Source: an uncultured Oceanobacillus sp. (lineage in GTDB: Bacteria > Bacillota > Bacilli > Bacillales > Amphibacillaceae). From it: 38,207 bases of DNA. The DNA lies in contig CALKWU010000132.1 in the NCBI GenBank assembly GCA_938004015.1, forward strand, positions 1 through 38,207, given 5' to 3'. The position numbers were made by a program, and so were the translations under genes. A model generated the notes under the pieces. That model saw only the letters and a list, made by a program, of their open reading frames with translations. It ran no database searches and was not told the DNA's origin. Below, piece after piece: positions 1 through 7,671 of the stretch (positions are counted from its first letter, which is position 1; each line of letters opens with the position of its first letter).

Positions 1-62
1 GTACGTACGGTGGTGTGAGAGGACGGAGGTTAATCGCCTCCTCCTACTCGATTGCTCAATTT

Positions 63-106
63 GGGTCAATCGGGGACTGTCCCTGTTTGACCCGAATTTT
101 TTTTTT
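63..106 (+). repeat. Dispersed palindromic repeat, copy A (terminator-like)
   Basis: A 31-nt imperfect inverted repeat at 63-93 has outer arms GGGTCAA and TTGACCC and a core GGGACTGTCCC. It is followed by a run of ten T at 97-106, so it could act as a rho-independent terminator for a gene left of the window. Near-identical elements occur at 1463-1493, 27472-27502, 37453-37483 and 37489-37519. Confidence 0.8.
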
Positions 107-175
107 GAATGTCACAAACTTTTTCAGGTGCAACAGGGTATTATATGTGAAGGAACAATGGAGGGAGCTGGTGGG

Positions 176-703
176 ATGGAACCGGAAAGAAAATTATTGA
201 AAAAAGTCAAACAAGGGAACCAGCAAGCGTTCCGTACACTTTACGACGCTTACGCAAATGAAGCGATCCGTACAGCCTATGCCATCACGAGGAACAATAA
301 TTGCACCTTTGATATCGTTCAAGAAACGTTTTTGAAAGTGTTTCGCCATATCGATCGTTTCGATGAAAAGAAACCTTTCAAACCATGGTTCTATCGAATT
401 TTAATCAATGAAAGCTTACGTTATATGAAAAAAGAGTCAAAAGCTGCCGTACCGATGAGTGACCGGACGTTGGAGTATTTGAATCAACCACAGCGGTTCC
501 ACATGAATGAAGAGTTGGAAGTCGCCATGGCTGAGCTGGAACCGGAGTTGCGTACATTACTTGTGTTGAAATATGTCAGTGGCTACACCGAACAAGAAAT
601 CGCCGACATAATCGGAAAACCGAAGACGACGGTAAAATCGAGGTTATATAAGGCAAGGAATGTACTGAAAGCGAATCTGGGAGGGATAACGAATGAAAAA
701 TAA
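176..703 (+). CDS. ECF-type RNA polymerase sigma factor
   Basis: The 175-residue product has the compact two-domain layout of extracytoplasmic-function sigma factors. Region 2 (about residues 15-85) contains DIVQETFLKVFRHIDRFD and KPWFYRILINESLRYMKK. Region 4 (about 105-165) contains ELRTLLVLKYVSGYTEQEIA followed by a helix-turn-helix with KTTVKSRLYKAR. It would direct core polymerase to a stress or envelope regulon. Possible starts are GTG 128, ATG 158 and ATG 176. ATG 176 is preferred because it gives the usual short sigma N terminus and has GGAGG at 160-164, although that spacing (11 nt) is long; ATG 158 has GAAGGA only 3 nt away. The stop overlaps the next gene by 11 nt, the usual arrangement of a sigma factor with its anti-sigma factor. 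The ECF subgroup and target promoters cannot be assigned from sequence alone. Confidence 0.9.
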   Translation: MEPERKLLKKVKQGNQQAFRTLYDAYANEAIRTAYAITRNNNCTFDIVQETFLKVFRHIDRFDEKKPFKPWFYRILINESLRYMKKESKAAVPMSDRTLEYLNQPQRFHMNEELEVAMAELEPELRTLLVLKYVSGYTEQEIADIIGKPKTTVKSRLYKARNVLKANLGGITNEK

Positions 704-1457
704 CGAATTCGATCACCGCATCATTCGACAACTGAAACAAGAACCGAGTGAATATGAAATTAACGTCATGAAAGAGGATATTTGGAAATCACTCGAGCCC
801 AGATTGGATGTCAAGAGAAAGCGGAAAAAGAAGTTCCTTACACTGGGGCTTTCAACTGCAGCCGCATTACTCGCCGCTTTTATTTTTCTCTTCGTCAATT
901 CGGTGCCGGGAGAAGCGATGATGCAGAGCATACGGGACATGTTTTTGCCGGAGAAAAAGGAAATTATTGGAATTGAAGGACGTGATGAGGAAATCGATGT
1001 TCAATTGGAGGTGAATGAGGAATTGAATTATGTCATTTATATTGATGAATCCCGCTATCGATTGGTGGAAGGGGAAGACACGGACCGCATCGAAATGCTC
1101 GAACACCCAGGCGAAGATTTTCCTGACGTATATATGGAAATAAGAAGGGAAGATATGACGACGGAAGAAGCGGTCGAGGCAGTGAAAGCGGAAATTGAAA
1201 GTCATGAGTCGTTCGGAATCCGAAGGGAGGGACGCGTGACCGAACCGCTTGAAGCGGAAATGATCCAAGGGATGGCATTGGATCCTAAGACCGGCGATTT
1301 TGCAGGTGAATGGAATACACCGATTCATCTCTACTATGTGACCGATACCGTTCAAAATCAAGTCTTCATCATCAAACAAGTCTATTTCCTGGAAGCTTCA
1401 GAGGGTCACGGTGCCCGTTTTCACTACATGCTCGAAAGCTTTGAAATCATCGAATAA
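693..1457 (+). CDS. Probable membrane-anchored anti-sigma factor
   Basis: The 254-residue protein has a charged cytoplasmic N terminus (1-47, including the basic run KRKRKKK), one membrane helix at about 48-69, and a C-terminal extracytoplasmic domain rich in Glu and Asp. This is the plan of ECF anti-sigma factors: the N-terminal part would hold the sigma factor at the membrane and the outer domain would sense the signal. No zinc-binding HxxxCxxC motif is seen, so it is not a ZAS-type protein. The outer domain resembles the DUF4367-like domains found in Bacillus sigma-operon proteins; that is inference from pattern only. Translation is probably coupled to the sigma gene, with GGGAGGG lying inside the end of that gene. 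The palindromic repeat immediately downstream probably terminates the operon. Confidence 0.75.
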   Translation: MKNNEFDHRIIRQLKQEPSEYEINVMKEDIWKSLEPRLDVKRKRKKKFLTLGLSTAAALLAAFIFLFVNSVPGEAMMQSIRDMFLPEKKEIIGIEGRDEEIDVQLEVNEELNYVIYIDESRYRLVEGEDTDRIEMLEHPGEDFPDVYMEIRREDMTTEEAVEAVKAEIESHESFGIRREGRVTEPLEAEMIQGMALDPKTGDFAGEWNTPIHLYYVTDTVQNQVFIIKQVYFLEASEGHGARFHYMLESFEIIE

Positions 1458-1462
1458 AGGGT

Positions 1463-1500
1463 GGGTCAAACAGGGACAGTCCCCGTTTGGCCCATTTTTC
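1463..1500 (+). repeat. Dispersed palindromic repeat, copy B (operon terminator)
   Basis: Inverted repeat at 1463-1493 with arms GGGTCAAACAGGGAC and GTCCCCGTTTGGCCC, followed by ATTTTTC. It begins six bases after the anti-sigma stop codon and probably works as that operon's terminator. It belongs to the same family as 63-93, 27472-27542 and 37453-37519. Confidence 0.85.
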
Positions 1501-1578
1501 TATGTTTTTTTCAAAAAAACTCTACCATTAAATGAAAAAGTGTGTTAAAATCACTGATATACATTAACGCACCAACGC

Positions 1579-1592
1579 TTTAACGCGTTAAA
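1579..1592. promoter_or_regulatory. 14-bp perfect palindrome, candidate operator
   Basis: TTTAACGCGTTAAA is a perfect palindrome 21 bases before the start of the ABC lipoprotein gene. A half-site TTAACGC also occurs at 1564-1570, exactly 16 bp upstream in the same orientation. The position between the likely promoter region (AT-rich, 1540-1560) and the start codon suits a repressor site. The regulator is unknown. No T-box leader is present. Confidence 0.5.
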
Positions 1593-1612
1593 TCATTAAG
1601 GGGGAAAAGTAA

Positions 1613-2611
1613 TTGAGGAAGATAATCATCACCTTAACAATAGCCTTCATTTTCGTGCTTGCGGCATGTGGGTCCAGTTCTGACAACTCGAATGCGGATG
1701 CAAATGACAGCGGAGATGGGGAGGATGAAACATATCTTGTCGGGGCTACGCAAATTGTTGAGCACCCATCTCTTGACGCGGCTTATGAAGGTTTTCAAGA
1801 AGCTTTGGCTGACGCCGGCTTGAATGTGGAATACAATTTTCAAAGTGCCCAAAATGATCAAAATAATGTGAAGCCGATTTCCGACGGTTTTGTCGCCGAT
1901 GGAGTCGATCTCATTTTTGCCAACTCCACACCAAGTGCACTCGGTGCCGTGCAAGCGACATCGGAAATTCCAATCGTTTTCACGTCTGTGACGGATCCGG
2001 TTGATGCGAAATTGGTCGATTCGATGGAAAATCCCGGCGGAAACGCAACCGGGGTAGTAGACCTTCATCCGGAAGCGATAGTGTCGACGGTGCAGTTTAT
2101 AGCGGATTATTTTCCTGATGCCGCTGTCGGTATGGTTTACAATGCCGGTGAACAAAACTCTGTAACACAAATCAATACGGTAAAAGAAGCGGCGGAAGGG
2201 ACCGGACTTGAAATTGTCGAACGTACGGTTGCGAATACATCCGAAGTGCAGCAGGCAACCATGTCTTTAGTGGAAGATGTCGACGTTCTCTATATCATCA
2301 CCGATAATACGGTCGTTTCTGCTTTGGAAAGTGTCGTCGGTGTCGCCAACGATCAGCAAATTCCACTCATCGTCGGTGAGCCGGACTCGCTTGCAAAAGG
2401 CGGATTTGCCACATTCGGAATTGATTACAAAACGATCGGTTACCGGAGCGGAGAAATGGCGGCGGAAATTTTGACCGGTAAAAAAACACCGAGCGAAATC
2501 CCGGTTGAATATCCGCCGGAGTTACAACTATTCATCAATAAATCAGCGGCAGAAGCTCAAGGTGTAGAATGGCATTCTGATTGGGACGAAGACGCAGAGT
2601 TCATCGATTGA
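1613..2611 (+). CDS. ABC transporter substrate-binding lipoprotein (TrpX / COG2984 type)
   Basis: A 332-residue exported lipoprotein. It has a basic N terminus, a hydrophobic stretch and a lipobox ending VLAAC at Cys19, followed by a Ser/Asp/Asn-rich linker. The mature part has the two-lobed periplasmic-binding fold of the COG2984 family, with segments such as GATQIVEHPSLDAAYEGF and PIVFTSVTDPVDAKLV typical of it. Relatives in streptococci (TrpX) are linked to import of tryptophan or other aromatic amino acids; the ligand here is not proven. The start is TTG 1613, supported by AAGGGGG eight bases upstream; no ATG fits the signal peptide better. It is followed by a stable hairpin and then the permease and ATPase genes. 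Confidence 0.88.
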   Translation: MRKIIITLTIAFIFVLAACGSSSDNSNADANDSGDGEDETYLVGATQIVEHPSLDAAYEGFQEALADAGLNVEYNFQSAQNDQNNVKPISDGFVADGVDLIFANSTPSALGAVQATSEIPIVFTSVTDPVDAKLVDSMENPGGNATGVVDLHPEAIVSTVQFIADYFPDAAVGMVYNAGEQNSVTQINTVKEAAEGTGLEIVERTVANTSEVQQATMSLVEDVDVLYIITDNTVVSALESVVGVANDQQIPLIVGEPDSLAKGGFATFGIDYKTIGYRSGEMAAEILTGKKTPSEIPVEYPPELQLFINKSAAEAQGVEWHSDWDEDAEFID

Positions 2612-2692
2612 AAACGTGTGGTGAGGTAAAATTTCCCTCTGCCAGTTGAAGTTGATTACGATATGACACCCATTCCAACAGAAAACGAATGT

Positions 2693-2729
2693 AGAAGATA
2701 AGTCGCTCGCATAATGCGACTTATCTTCT
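2693..2729 (+). promoter_or_regulatory. Strong intra-operon hairpin after the binding-protein gene
   Basis: A perfect 14-bp stem (AGAAGATAAGTCGC paired with GCGACTTATCTTCT) with a 9-nt loop lies between the lipoprotein and permease genes. There is no U-tract, only TATCAAAAAC, so it is more likely an mRNA-stabilising or processing element than a full terminator. Such hairpins let the binding protein be made in excess over the membrane parts. Confidence 0.65.
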
Positions 2730-2757
2730 TATCAAAAACAGCAGGAGGAATACAAAA

Positions 2758-3738
2758 ATGTTCTTATCTATGTTCGGTGCAGTCGAGTCTGGGGTGATTT
2801 ACGCCATTATGGCGCTCGGCGTTTATCTCACGTTCCGCATCCTTGACTTCCCGGATCTTACGGTGGATGGTAGTTTCGTAACCGGTGCTGCTGTTGCTGC
2901 GCTTTCCATCATCAACGAAATTCCGCCGATCATCGCCACTGCATTAGCCGGTATCGCCGGTTTCCTCGCAGGCATCATGACGGGCTTGATCCATACGAAA
3001 GGGAAAGTGAATGCCCTGCTTTCCGGAATCCTCATGATGACTGCCTTGTACTCGATCAATTTACGGATTCTCGGTCAACCGACATTATCCGTCCATACGG
3101 AAACGACGATTTTCGATCAATTGGCGACTGTTTGGGGCGAAGGTTTGGATAATGTGTTTAACAGCCTCATTGGAATTTTCGGACTGGATCGTTTCCCGAG
3201 TACGTGGGGAATTTTAATTGCGATGTTCATCGTCACGTTCATCATCAAACTCATCACCGATTATTTCCTGAAAACAGAGGTCGGACTTGCTATTCGGGCG
3301 ATTGGTGACAATAAACGGATGATTCGTAGCTTATCGGCCAATACCGATAATTTGACGATTATCGGCGTAGCCTTATCGAATGGTCTCGTTGCCTTTTCCG
3401 GTGGCCTCATCGCCCAGTATGGTGGCTTTGCGGATGTCGGCATGGGGATTGGGATGATCGTCATCGGGCTTGCTTCAGTCATTATCGGTGAGGCATTATT
3501 CGGCACCAGAACGATTGCCCGGGCGACCTTGGCTGTCATTCTCGGTGCGATTATATATCGGATGATCGTCACCCTCGCTTTACGAGTCGATTTTCTTGAA
3601 TCAGGGGACATGAAACTCATTACGGCAATCATTGTCATCATTGCGCTCGTATCACCGAAAATTCTTCAAGCACAGCGGGAAAAGAAGCGTCGATTGGAAA
3701 AACGGAAAGCGATGCAAGGAGGTTCGAGCCATGCTTGA
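2758..3738 (+). CDS. ABC transporter permease (TrpY / COG4120 type)
   Basis: The 326-residue hydrophobic protein has about eight to nine predicted membrane segments. It resembles the permease that always accompanies COG2984 binding proteins and is related to branched-chain amino-acid permeases. Typical features are the N-terminal GVIYAIMALGVYLTFRILDFPDLTVDGSF segment and the cytoplasmic coupling region TEVGLAIRAIGDNKRMIRSL, which would contact the ATPase. The C terminus is highly basic (QREKKRRLEKRKAM). The ATG at 2758 follows GCAGGAGGAATAC, a strong binding site. The end overlaps the ATPase gene by 8 nt, so the two are translationally coupled. It would form the transmembrane channel for the solute bound by the lipoprotein upstream. 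Confidence 0.88.
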   Translation: MFLSMFGAVESGVIYAIMALGVYLTFRILDFPDLTVDGSFVTGAAVAALSIINEIPPIIATALAGIAGFLAGIMTGLIHTKGKVNALLSGILMMTALYSINLRILGQPTLSVHTETTIFDQLATVWGEGLDNVFNSLIGIFGLDRFPSTWGILIAMFIVTFIIKLITDYFLKTEVGLAIRAIGDNKRMIRSLSANTDNLTIIGVALSNGLVAFSGGLIAQYGGFADVGMGIGMIVIGLASVIIGEALFGTRTIARATLAVILGAIIYRMIVTLALRVDFLESGDMKLITAIIVIIALVSPKILQAQREKKRRLEKRKAMQGGSSHA

Positions 3739-4525
3739 AGTGAAAAATATTTCAGTTGTTTTCAATGAAGGAACCGTCGACGAGAAAGTCGCATTGGACG
3801 GCATTGATCTCCGACTCGACAAAGGGGATTTCGTTACGGTCATCGGCAGTAACGGTGCGGGGAAATCGACGTTGATGAATGTCATTGCCGGTCATTTGTT
3901 CCCAGATGTCGGTGATGTGTTCATCAATGATAAAGAGGTGACCGATCTTCCGGAATATAAACGCTCCTGGTTCGTCGGACGTGTTTTCCAAGATCCGATG
4001 GCGGGGACCGCACCTTCGATGACGATTGAAGAAAATTTAGCGATGGCTTATTCCCGCAATAAAAAACGTCGGCTGACCTTTGGCGTGACAAAAAGCCGTC
4101 GGGAAATGTTCAAGGAATATTTGGCGACATTGAATCTCGGTTTGGAGAATCGCTTGAATGCGAAAGTCGGTTTGTTGTCGGGAGGGGAAAGACAGGCGCT
4201 GTCTTTGTTGATGACGACCTTTACGAATCCGGATATCCTGCTCTTGGACGAACATACGGCAGCCCTCGATCCTTCCCGGGCGGAACTGATCACACAAATA
4301 ACGAAAAATGTCGTAGCGGAATCCGGGTTGACGACATTGATGGTCACCCACAATATGCAGCAAGCCCTTGACTTGGGAAACCGTCTCATCATGATGGATA
4401 AGGGTCAAATCATTTTTGAAGCACGTGGGAAAGAAAAAGAACGTTTGACGGTGGAAGACTTGCTTCGGGAATTCCGACGCATCCGGGGAGAACAATTTGA
4501 GGATGACCGTGCAGTTCTCGGGTGA
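3731..4525 (+). CDS. ABC transporter ATP-binding protein (TrpZ / COG1101 type)
   Basis: A 264-residue ATPase with Walker A GSNGAGKST at 39-47, Q-loop Gln87 in FQDP, signature LSGGERQ at 149-155, Walker B ILLLDEHTAALD at 169-180 and switch His207. The DEHTAALDP form is characteristic of the ATPase subfamily found with COG2984/COG4120 partners. It would power the importer encoded just upstream. The open frame reaches back to 3632, but ATG 3731 is chosen because AGGAGG sits 8 bases before it and earlier residues have no family character. It overlaps the permease by 8 nt and is the last gene of the operon; no clear terminator follows before the next promoter. Confidence 0.9.
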   Translation: MLEVKNISVVFNEGTVDEKVALDGIDLRLDKGDFVTVIGSNGAGKSTLMNVIAGHLFPDVGDVFINDKEVTDLPEYKRSWFVGRVFQDPMAGTAPSMTIEENLAMAYSRNKKRRLTFGVTKSRREMFKEYLATLNLGLENRLNAKVGLLSGGERQALSLLMTTFTNPDILLLDEHTAALDPSRAELITQITKNVVAESGLTTLMVTHNMQQALDLGNRLIMMDKGQIIFEARGKEKERLTVEDLLREFRRIRGEQFEDDRAVLG

Positions 4526-4584
4526 TTGGCGTTTCAAGTTTACGAAAATTGTCATTTGTTTCGTCTCCAGTAGACTTCCGATCT

Positions 4585-4593
4585 TGTTATGAT
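4585..4593 (+). promoter_or_regulatory. Extended -10 promoter for the CueP-like gene
   Basis: TGTTATGAT at 4585-4593 fits TGn followed by a -10 of TATGAT. No good -35 is seen, which is usual for extended -10 promoters. It lies about 35 bases before the TTG start at 4629. Confidence 0.45.
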
Positions 4594-4628
4594 AAAAGTG
4601 TCGAATCATTTGATTGGAGATGAACAAA

Positions 4629-5174
4629 TTGAGAAAAATAATCATATTAGCAGTTGGCGTATTGCTTCTTGCTGCTTGTCATGAAAGTGCTGGACAGTCT
4701 GAGTCTTCGGCGGAACAAAACGGCGAAGATATCGTACAACTTGTCCATGAATACAGTACTGGAGATTTCGAGGATGTATCCGCATCGATCACGTCCAATG
4801 AATTGATCGTCACTAATGCGGACGGTGAAGAGAAAATTTATGAGCTTCCGGAAGATCGGTTTTTCCTTTCCATTGCACCGTATATTGACGAAACCCATCC
4901 TTGCACCAACCATAGCTTGACCGGATGCCAAGGGGAAATGCCGAATGAATCATTTGATGTTGAAATAACCGACAGCGAGGGGAATATCGTCATCGCGGAA
5001 ACGATGGAGACGTTGGACAATGGCTTCATCGATCTTTGGTTGCCTCGGAATGATGATTATGAAGTGATGATCACATACGAAGGAAAAACCGCAGAAGCGA
5101 TCCTTTCCACCTATGACGGAGACCAAACATGCATTACAACGATGCAACTGGAAGAAAACTCAAAAGAAATGTAA
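4629..5174 (+). CDS. cueP: CueP family copper-binding lipoprotein
   Basis: The 181-residue protein starts with a lipoprotein signal ending LLAAC (Cys17). The mature part matches the CueP family known from Salmonella periplasm: FFLSIAPYIDETHPC, then NHSLTGCQGEMP, then NGFIDLWLPR, then STYDGDQTCITTMQL. Three conserved cysteines are visible at 92, 100 and 168; the first two are eight residues apart, as in the copper-binding trio of Salmonella CueP. The likely role is binding or delivering copper at the outer face of the membrane. TTG 4629 is preferred over TTG 4614 and ATG 4620 because GGAG at 4616-4619 is correctly spaced only for it. It is a single-gene unit between its own promoter and a shared terminator. 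No copper ATPase or CsoR gene is in the window. Confidence 0.85.
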   Translation: MRKIIILAVGVLLLAACHESAGQSESSAEQNGEDIVQLVHEYSTGDFEDVSASITSNELIVTNADGEEKIYELPEDRFFLSIAPYIDETHPCTNHSLTGCQGEMPNESFDVEITDSEGNIVIAETMETLDNGFIDLWLPRNDDYEVMITYEGKTAEAILSTYDGDQTCITTMQLEENSKEM

Positions 5175-5176
5175 AA

Positions 5177-5213
5177 ATAGTGGTGAAACGCTTTTCCATC
5201 GTTTCACCACTAT
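5177..5213. terminator. Bidirectional terminator between cueP and gdhA
   Basis: A perfect 14-bp stem (ATAGTGGTGAAACG with CGTTTCACCACTAT) and 9-nt loop, with T residues to the right and A residues to the left. It lies three bases after the cueP stop and four bases beyond the gdhA stop, so it serves both converging genes. Confidence 0.9.
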
Positions 5214-5216
5214 TTT

Positions 5217-6599
5217 TTATATGACACCTTGGGCGATCATCGCATCGGCAACTTTCTTGAAGCCGGCAATATTCGCACCTTGGATCAAGTTCGTCGCATT
5301 ATCGAATTGTTTCGTAGCATCTACACAATTTTTGTAAATGCTTTTCATAATATCTTGCAGCCGTTCATCGACCTCTTCGAACGTCCATTTGAGACGCATG
5401 CTGTTTTGCGCCATTTCCAATTGACTAACAGCAACCCCGCCTGCGTTCGTCGCTTTCGCAGGGCCGAAAAGGACACCATTTTCCAAAAACGCATTCGTTG
5501 CTTTTGGTGTACATGGCATATTGGCGCCTTCCGCAACGGCTTTCACTCCGTTATGGATCAATTGGAATGCATGTTCTTCATCCAATTCATTTTCCGTTGC
5601 ACAAGGAAGCGCCACATCACAAGGAACGTTCCAAATCCCTTTGCAATCATCATGAAAAGTCGTGTCCGGATAATACTCGAGATATTCCTCGATTTTTCCT
5701 CGTTTATTCAACTTGATATCTTTTACTTTATCTACATCGATTCCATTTTCATTGTAAATATAGCCGCATGTGTCACTGCACGCAATGACTTTTGCACCCA
5801 TTTGGGTCGCTTTTTCCATTGCATGGATGGAAACATTTCCGGATCCGGAAACGATCACTTTGCTTCCTGCCAATTTATGTCCATGGTCCTTCAACATTTC
5901 GTTGAGGAAATAGATTGTACCGTAACCGGTCGCTTCGGTTCTGCCGAGACTGCCACCGTATTCTTTCGCTTTTCCGGTGATCACTCCGGCTTCGTAAGCA
6001 CCGCGTATCCGTTTATACTGCCCGAACATATAGCCGACTTCCCGTTGCCCGACGCCAAGATCGCCGGCAGGAACGTCGATGTCCGGTCCGATGTATCTGG
6101 CCAGTTCTGTCATGAAGCTTTGGCAAAAACGCATGATCTCATTGTCGGATTTTCCTTTCGGGTCGAAATCCGCACCGCCTTTAGCACCGCCGATCGGTTG
6201 TCCGGTCAATGAGTTTTTGAAGGTTTGTTCGAAACCTAAAAATTTCACGATGCTTAAGTTTACGCTCGGGTGGAAGCGGATGCCGCCTTTGAACGGCCCG
6301 ATGGCACTATTGAATTGCACACGATATCCACGGTTCACCTGGGTTTTTCCTTCGTCATCCATCCATGAAACGCGGAAAGTGATGACACGTTCAGGTTCCA
6401 CGATTTGTTCGAGGATCCCCTTTTCAATATAATGTGGTTCTTTCTCTAGTAGAGGTAAAATGGATCGGAGGAACACTGCGACAGCTTGATGGAATTCCGG
6501 CTCATTTGGATCTCGTTTCACGACTGAATTGTAAATCTCATCCAAATAGTTGGAAACACTCCGGTTGTTCGTATGGACAAAATCGCTGATTGCGTTCAA
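5217..6599 (-). CDS. gdhA: NADP-type glutamate dehydrogenase
   Basis: A 460-residue hexameric class I glutamate dehydrogenase, which interconverts 2-oxoglutarate plus ammonia and glutamate. Seen motifs are KGGIRFHPSVN at about 104-114, the active-site segment PIGGAKGGADFDPKGKSD with the catalytic-type Lys140, DVPAGDLGVG, and a Rossmann segment KVIVSGSGNVSIHA. The length and the PKGKSD and DFDPKG motifs match the NADP-dependent anabolic class rather than the shorter catabolic RocG/GudB type; cofactor use is inferred from this. The start is TTG at 6599 with AAGGAGGGG about six bases upstream. It has a recognisable sigma-A promoter at 6639-6667 overlapped by an inverted repeat, and is divergent from a GltC-like regulator, which suggests control by nitrogen or carbon status. 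Confidence 0.95.
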   Translation of the reverse strand: MNAISDFVHTNNRSVSNYLDEIYNSVVKRDPNEPEFHQAVAVFLRSILPLLEKEPHYIEKGILEQIVEPERVITFRVSWMDDEGKTQVNRGYRVQFNSAIGPFKGGIRFHPSVNLSIVKFLGFEQTFKNSLTGQPIGGAKGGADFDPKGKSDNEIMRFCQSFMTELARYIGPDIDVPAGDLGVGQREVGYMFGQYKRIRGAYEAGVITGKAKEYGGSLGRTEATGYGTIYFLNEMLKDHGHKLAGSKVIVSGSGNVSIHAMEKATQMGAKVIACSDTCGYIYNENGIDVDKVKDIKLNKRGKIEEYLEYYPDTTFHDDCKGIWNVPCDVALPCATENELDEEHAFQLIHNGVKAVAEGANMPCTPKATNAFLENGVLFGPAKATNAGGVAVSQLEMAQNSMRLKWTFEEVDERLQDIMKSIYKNCVDATKQFDNATNLIQGANIAGFKKVADAMIAQGVI

Positions 6600-6632
6600 T
6601 AATCGCCCCTCCTTAAGTCGATAGTTAGCCTT

Positions 6633-6659
6633 ATGAATATTTTAGCTGTTATTATTCAT
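6633..6659. promoter_or_regulatory. Inverted repeat over the gdhA promoter, candidate regulator site
   Basis: ATGAATA (6633-6639) and TATTCAT (6653-6659) form a 7-bp inverted repeat with a 13-nt spacer, covering the gdhA -10 and part of its spacer. LysR-family regulators bind such interrupted dyads in the shared region between their own gene and the target. Binding by the adjacent GltC-like protein is inference. Confidence 0.45.
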
Positions 6660-6667
6660 CTAAACAA
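6639..6667 (-). promoter_or_regulatory. Sigma-A promoter of gdhA
   Basis: On the minus strand, TTGTTT (6667-6662) and TAAAAT (6644-6639) are separated by exactly 17 bases. The leader to the TTG start at 6599 is about 33 nt and includes AAGGAGGGG. Confidence 0.65.
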
Positions 6668-6727
6668 TACAATTAATAGATAAAATTGATGCCGATATGA
6701 GATAATGGAAAAATGGAGGGGATGGCG

Positions 6728-7633
6728 GTGGAACTTAGGCAAATTAAATATTTCATTGAGGTGGCGAAGCGGGAACATGTGACTGAAGCAGCGGAACATC
6801 TGCATGTCGCCCAGTCTGCTGTGAGCAGGCAAATCGCCAAGCTGGAAGAAGAATTAGGGGTCGATTTGTTTATCCGGGAAGGAAGAAATGTCCGGCTCAC
6901 TCCCGTCGGGGGAATTTTTTTGAAACATATGGAGCAGGCAATCCAAGTGATTGAAGATGCTGAGCAAGCGATCAGAGAGTATACAGATCCGGAAAAAGGA
7001 ACGATCCATATCGGCTTTGTGAGCACATTGGCGCTTTATATTTTGCCGACGCTCATCTCAGCATTCCGTCGCACGTATCCGGATGTGAAATTCAAGTTAT
7101 CCCAAGGGACGTATTATGAAGTGATGGATTCTGTCATTAAAGGAAAAGCGAATCTCGCATTGATGGCGCCGGTGCCGACGGAAGACAACCGTTTACTTGG
7201 CGAAGTGTTGTCGACGGAAAACATCGTCGCATTGCTTCCGGCCAATCATCCGAAGGCAAAGGAAACCGTGTTGCATCTATCTGAGTTGCGGGATGAATCT
7301 TTCGTCATGTTTCCCGAAAGCTTCATTTTACGGAAAACATTGGTCGAGGCATGTGAACAGCTTGGTTTTACGCCAAATGTCACGTTTGAAGGGGATGATA
7401 TCGACGCCATCAAAGGGCTCGTTTCAGCAGGTTTGGGGATATCCCTCGTACCGGAAAGCACATTGGTCGACAATCTTCCGCGAGCGACAGTGAAGGTGCC
7501 TCTCAGTGAACCGAATGTGACACGTACAGTGGGGATCATTGTGCCGAATGACCGTGAGCTGTTGCCGACGGAAAAATTATTTTATGATTTTGTCATCGAC
7601 TTTTTCAGTCATTTGGAACGGTTCCAGCAATAA
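6728..7633 (+). CDS. gltC: LysR-family regulator, GltC-like
   Basis: The 301-residue protein closely follows Bacillus subtilis GltC from end to end. Its N-terminal winged helix (1-60) carries ELRQIKYFIEVAKREHVTEA, HVAQSAVSRQI and KLEEELGVDLF. Its effector domain (about 90-295) contains GLVSAGLGISLVPEST and ends in DFFSHLERFQQ. The start is taken as GTG 6728 because GGAGGGG at 6715-6721 is spaced six bases from it, and the resulting N terminus and length match GltC; ATG 6713 and 6722 lie before or against that site. In B. subtilis, GltC activates glutamate synthase (gltAB) and interacts with glutamate dehydrogenase RocG. Here the gene is divergent from gdhA, so a role in gdhA control is likely but unproven. 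Confidence 0.88.
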   Translation: MELRQIKYFIEVAKREHVTEAAEHLHVAQSAVSRQIAKLEEELGVDLFIREGRNVRLTPVGGIFLKHMEQAIQVIEDAEQAIREYTDPEKGTIHIGFVSTLALYILPTLISAFRRTYPDVKFKLSQGTYYEVMDSVIKGKANLALMAPVPTEDNRLLGEVLSTENIVALLPANHPKAKETVLHLSELRDESFVMFPESFILRKTLVEACEQLGFTPNVTFEGDDIDAIKGLVSAGLGISLVPESTLVDNLPRATVKVPLSEPNVTRTVGIIVPNDRELLPTEKLFYDFVIDFFSHLERFQQ

Positions 7634-7663
7634 AGCCCGGGTTCTTTTCAAAAATCCCGGGCT
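7634..7663. terminator. Bidirectional terminator between gltC-like gene and amidase
   Basis: AGCCCGGG (7634-7641) pairs perfectly with CCCGGGCT (7656-7663) around a 14-nt AT-rich loop. It is followed by AATTTTAG on the right and AT-rich bases on the left, and sits between two converging genes. Confidence 0.75.
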
Positions 7664-7671
7664 AATTTTAG

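Noticed and set aside
1501..1612. T-box or riboswitch before the TrpXYZ-type operon
   Set aside because: The leader is too short and has neither a T-box sequence nor a terminator/antiterminator pair.
5229..6212. Long plus-strand open frame (327 codons) opposite gdhA
   Set aside because: It lies wholly antisense to a complete glutamate dehydrogenase, has no ribosome site or known motif, and its composition is the mirror of gdhA codons.
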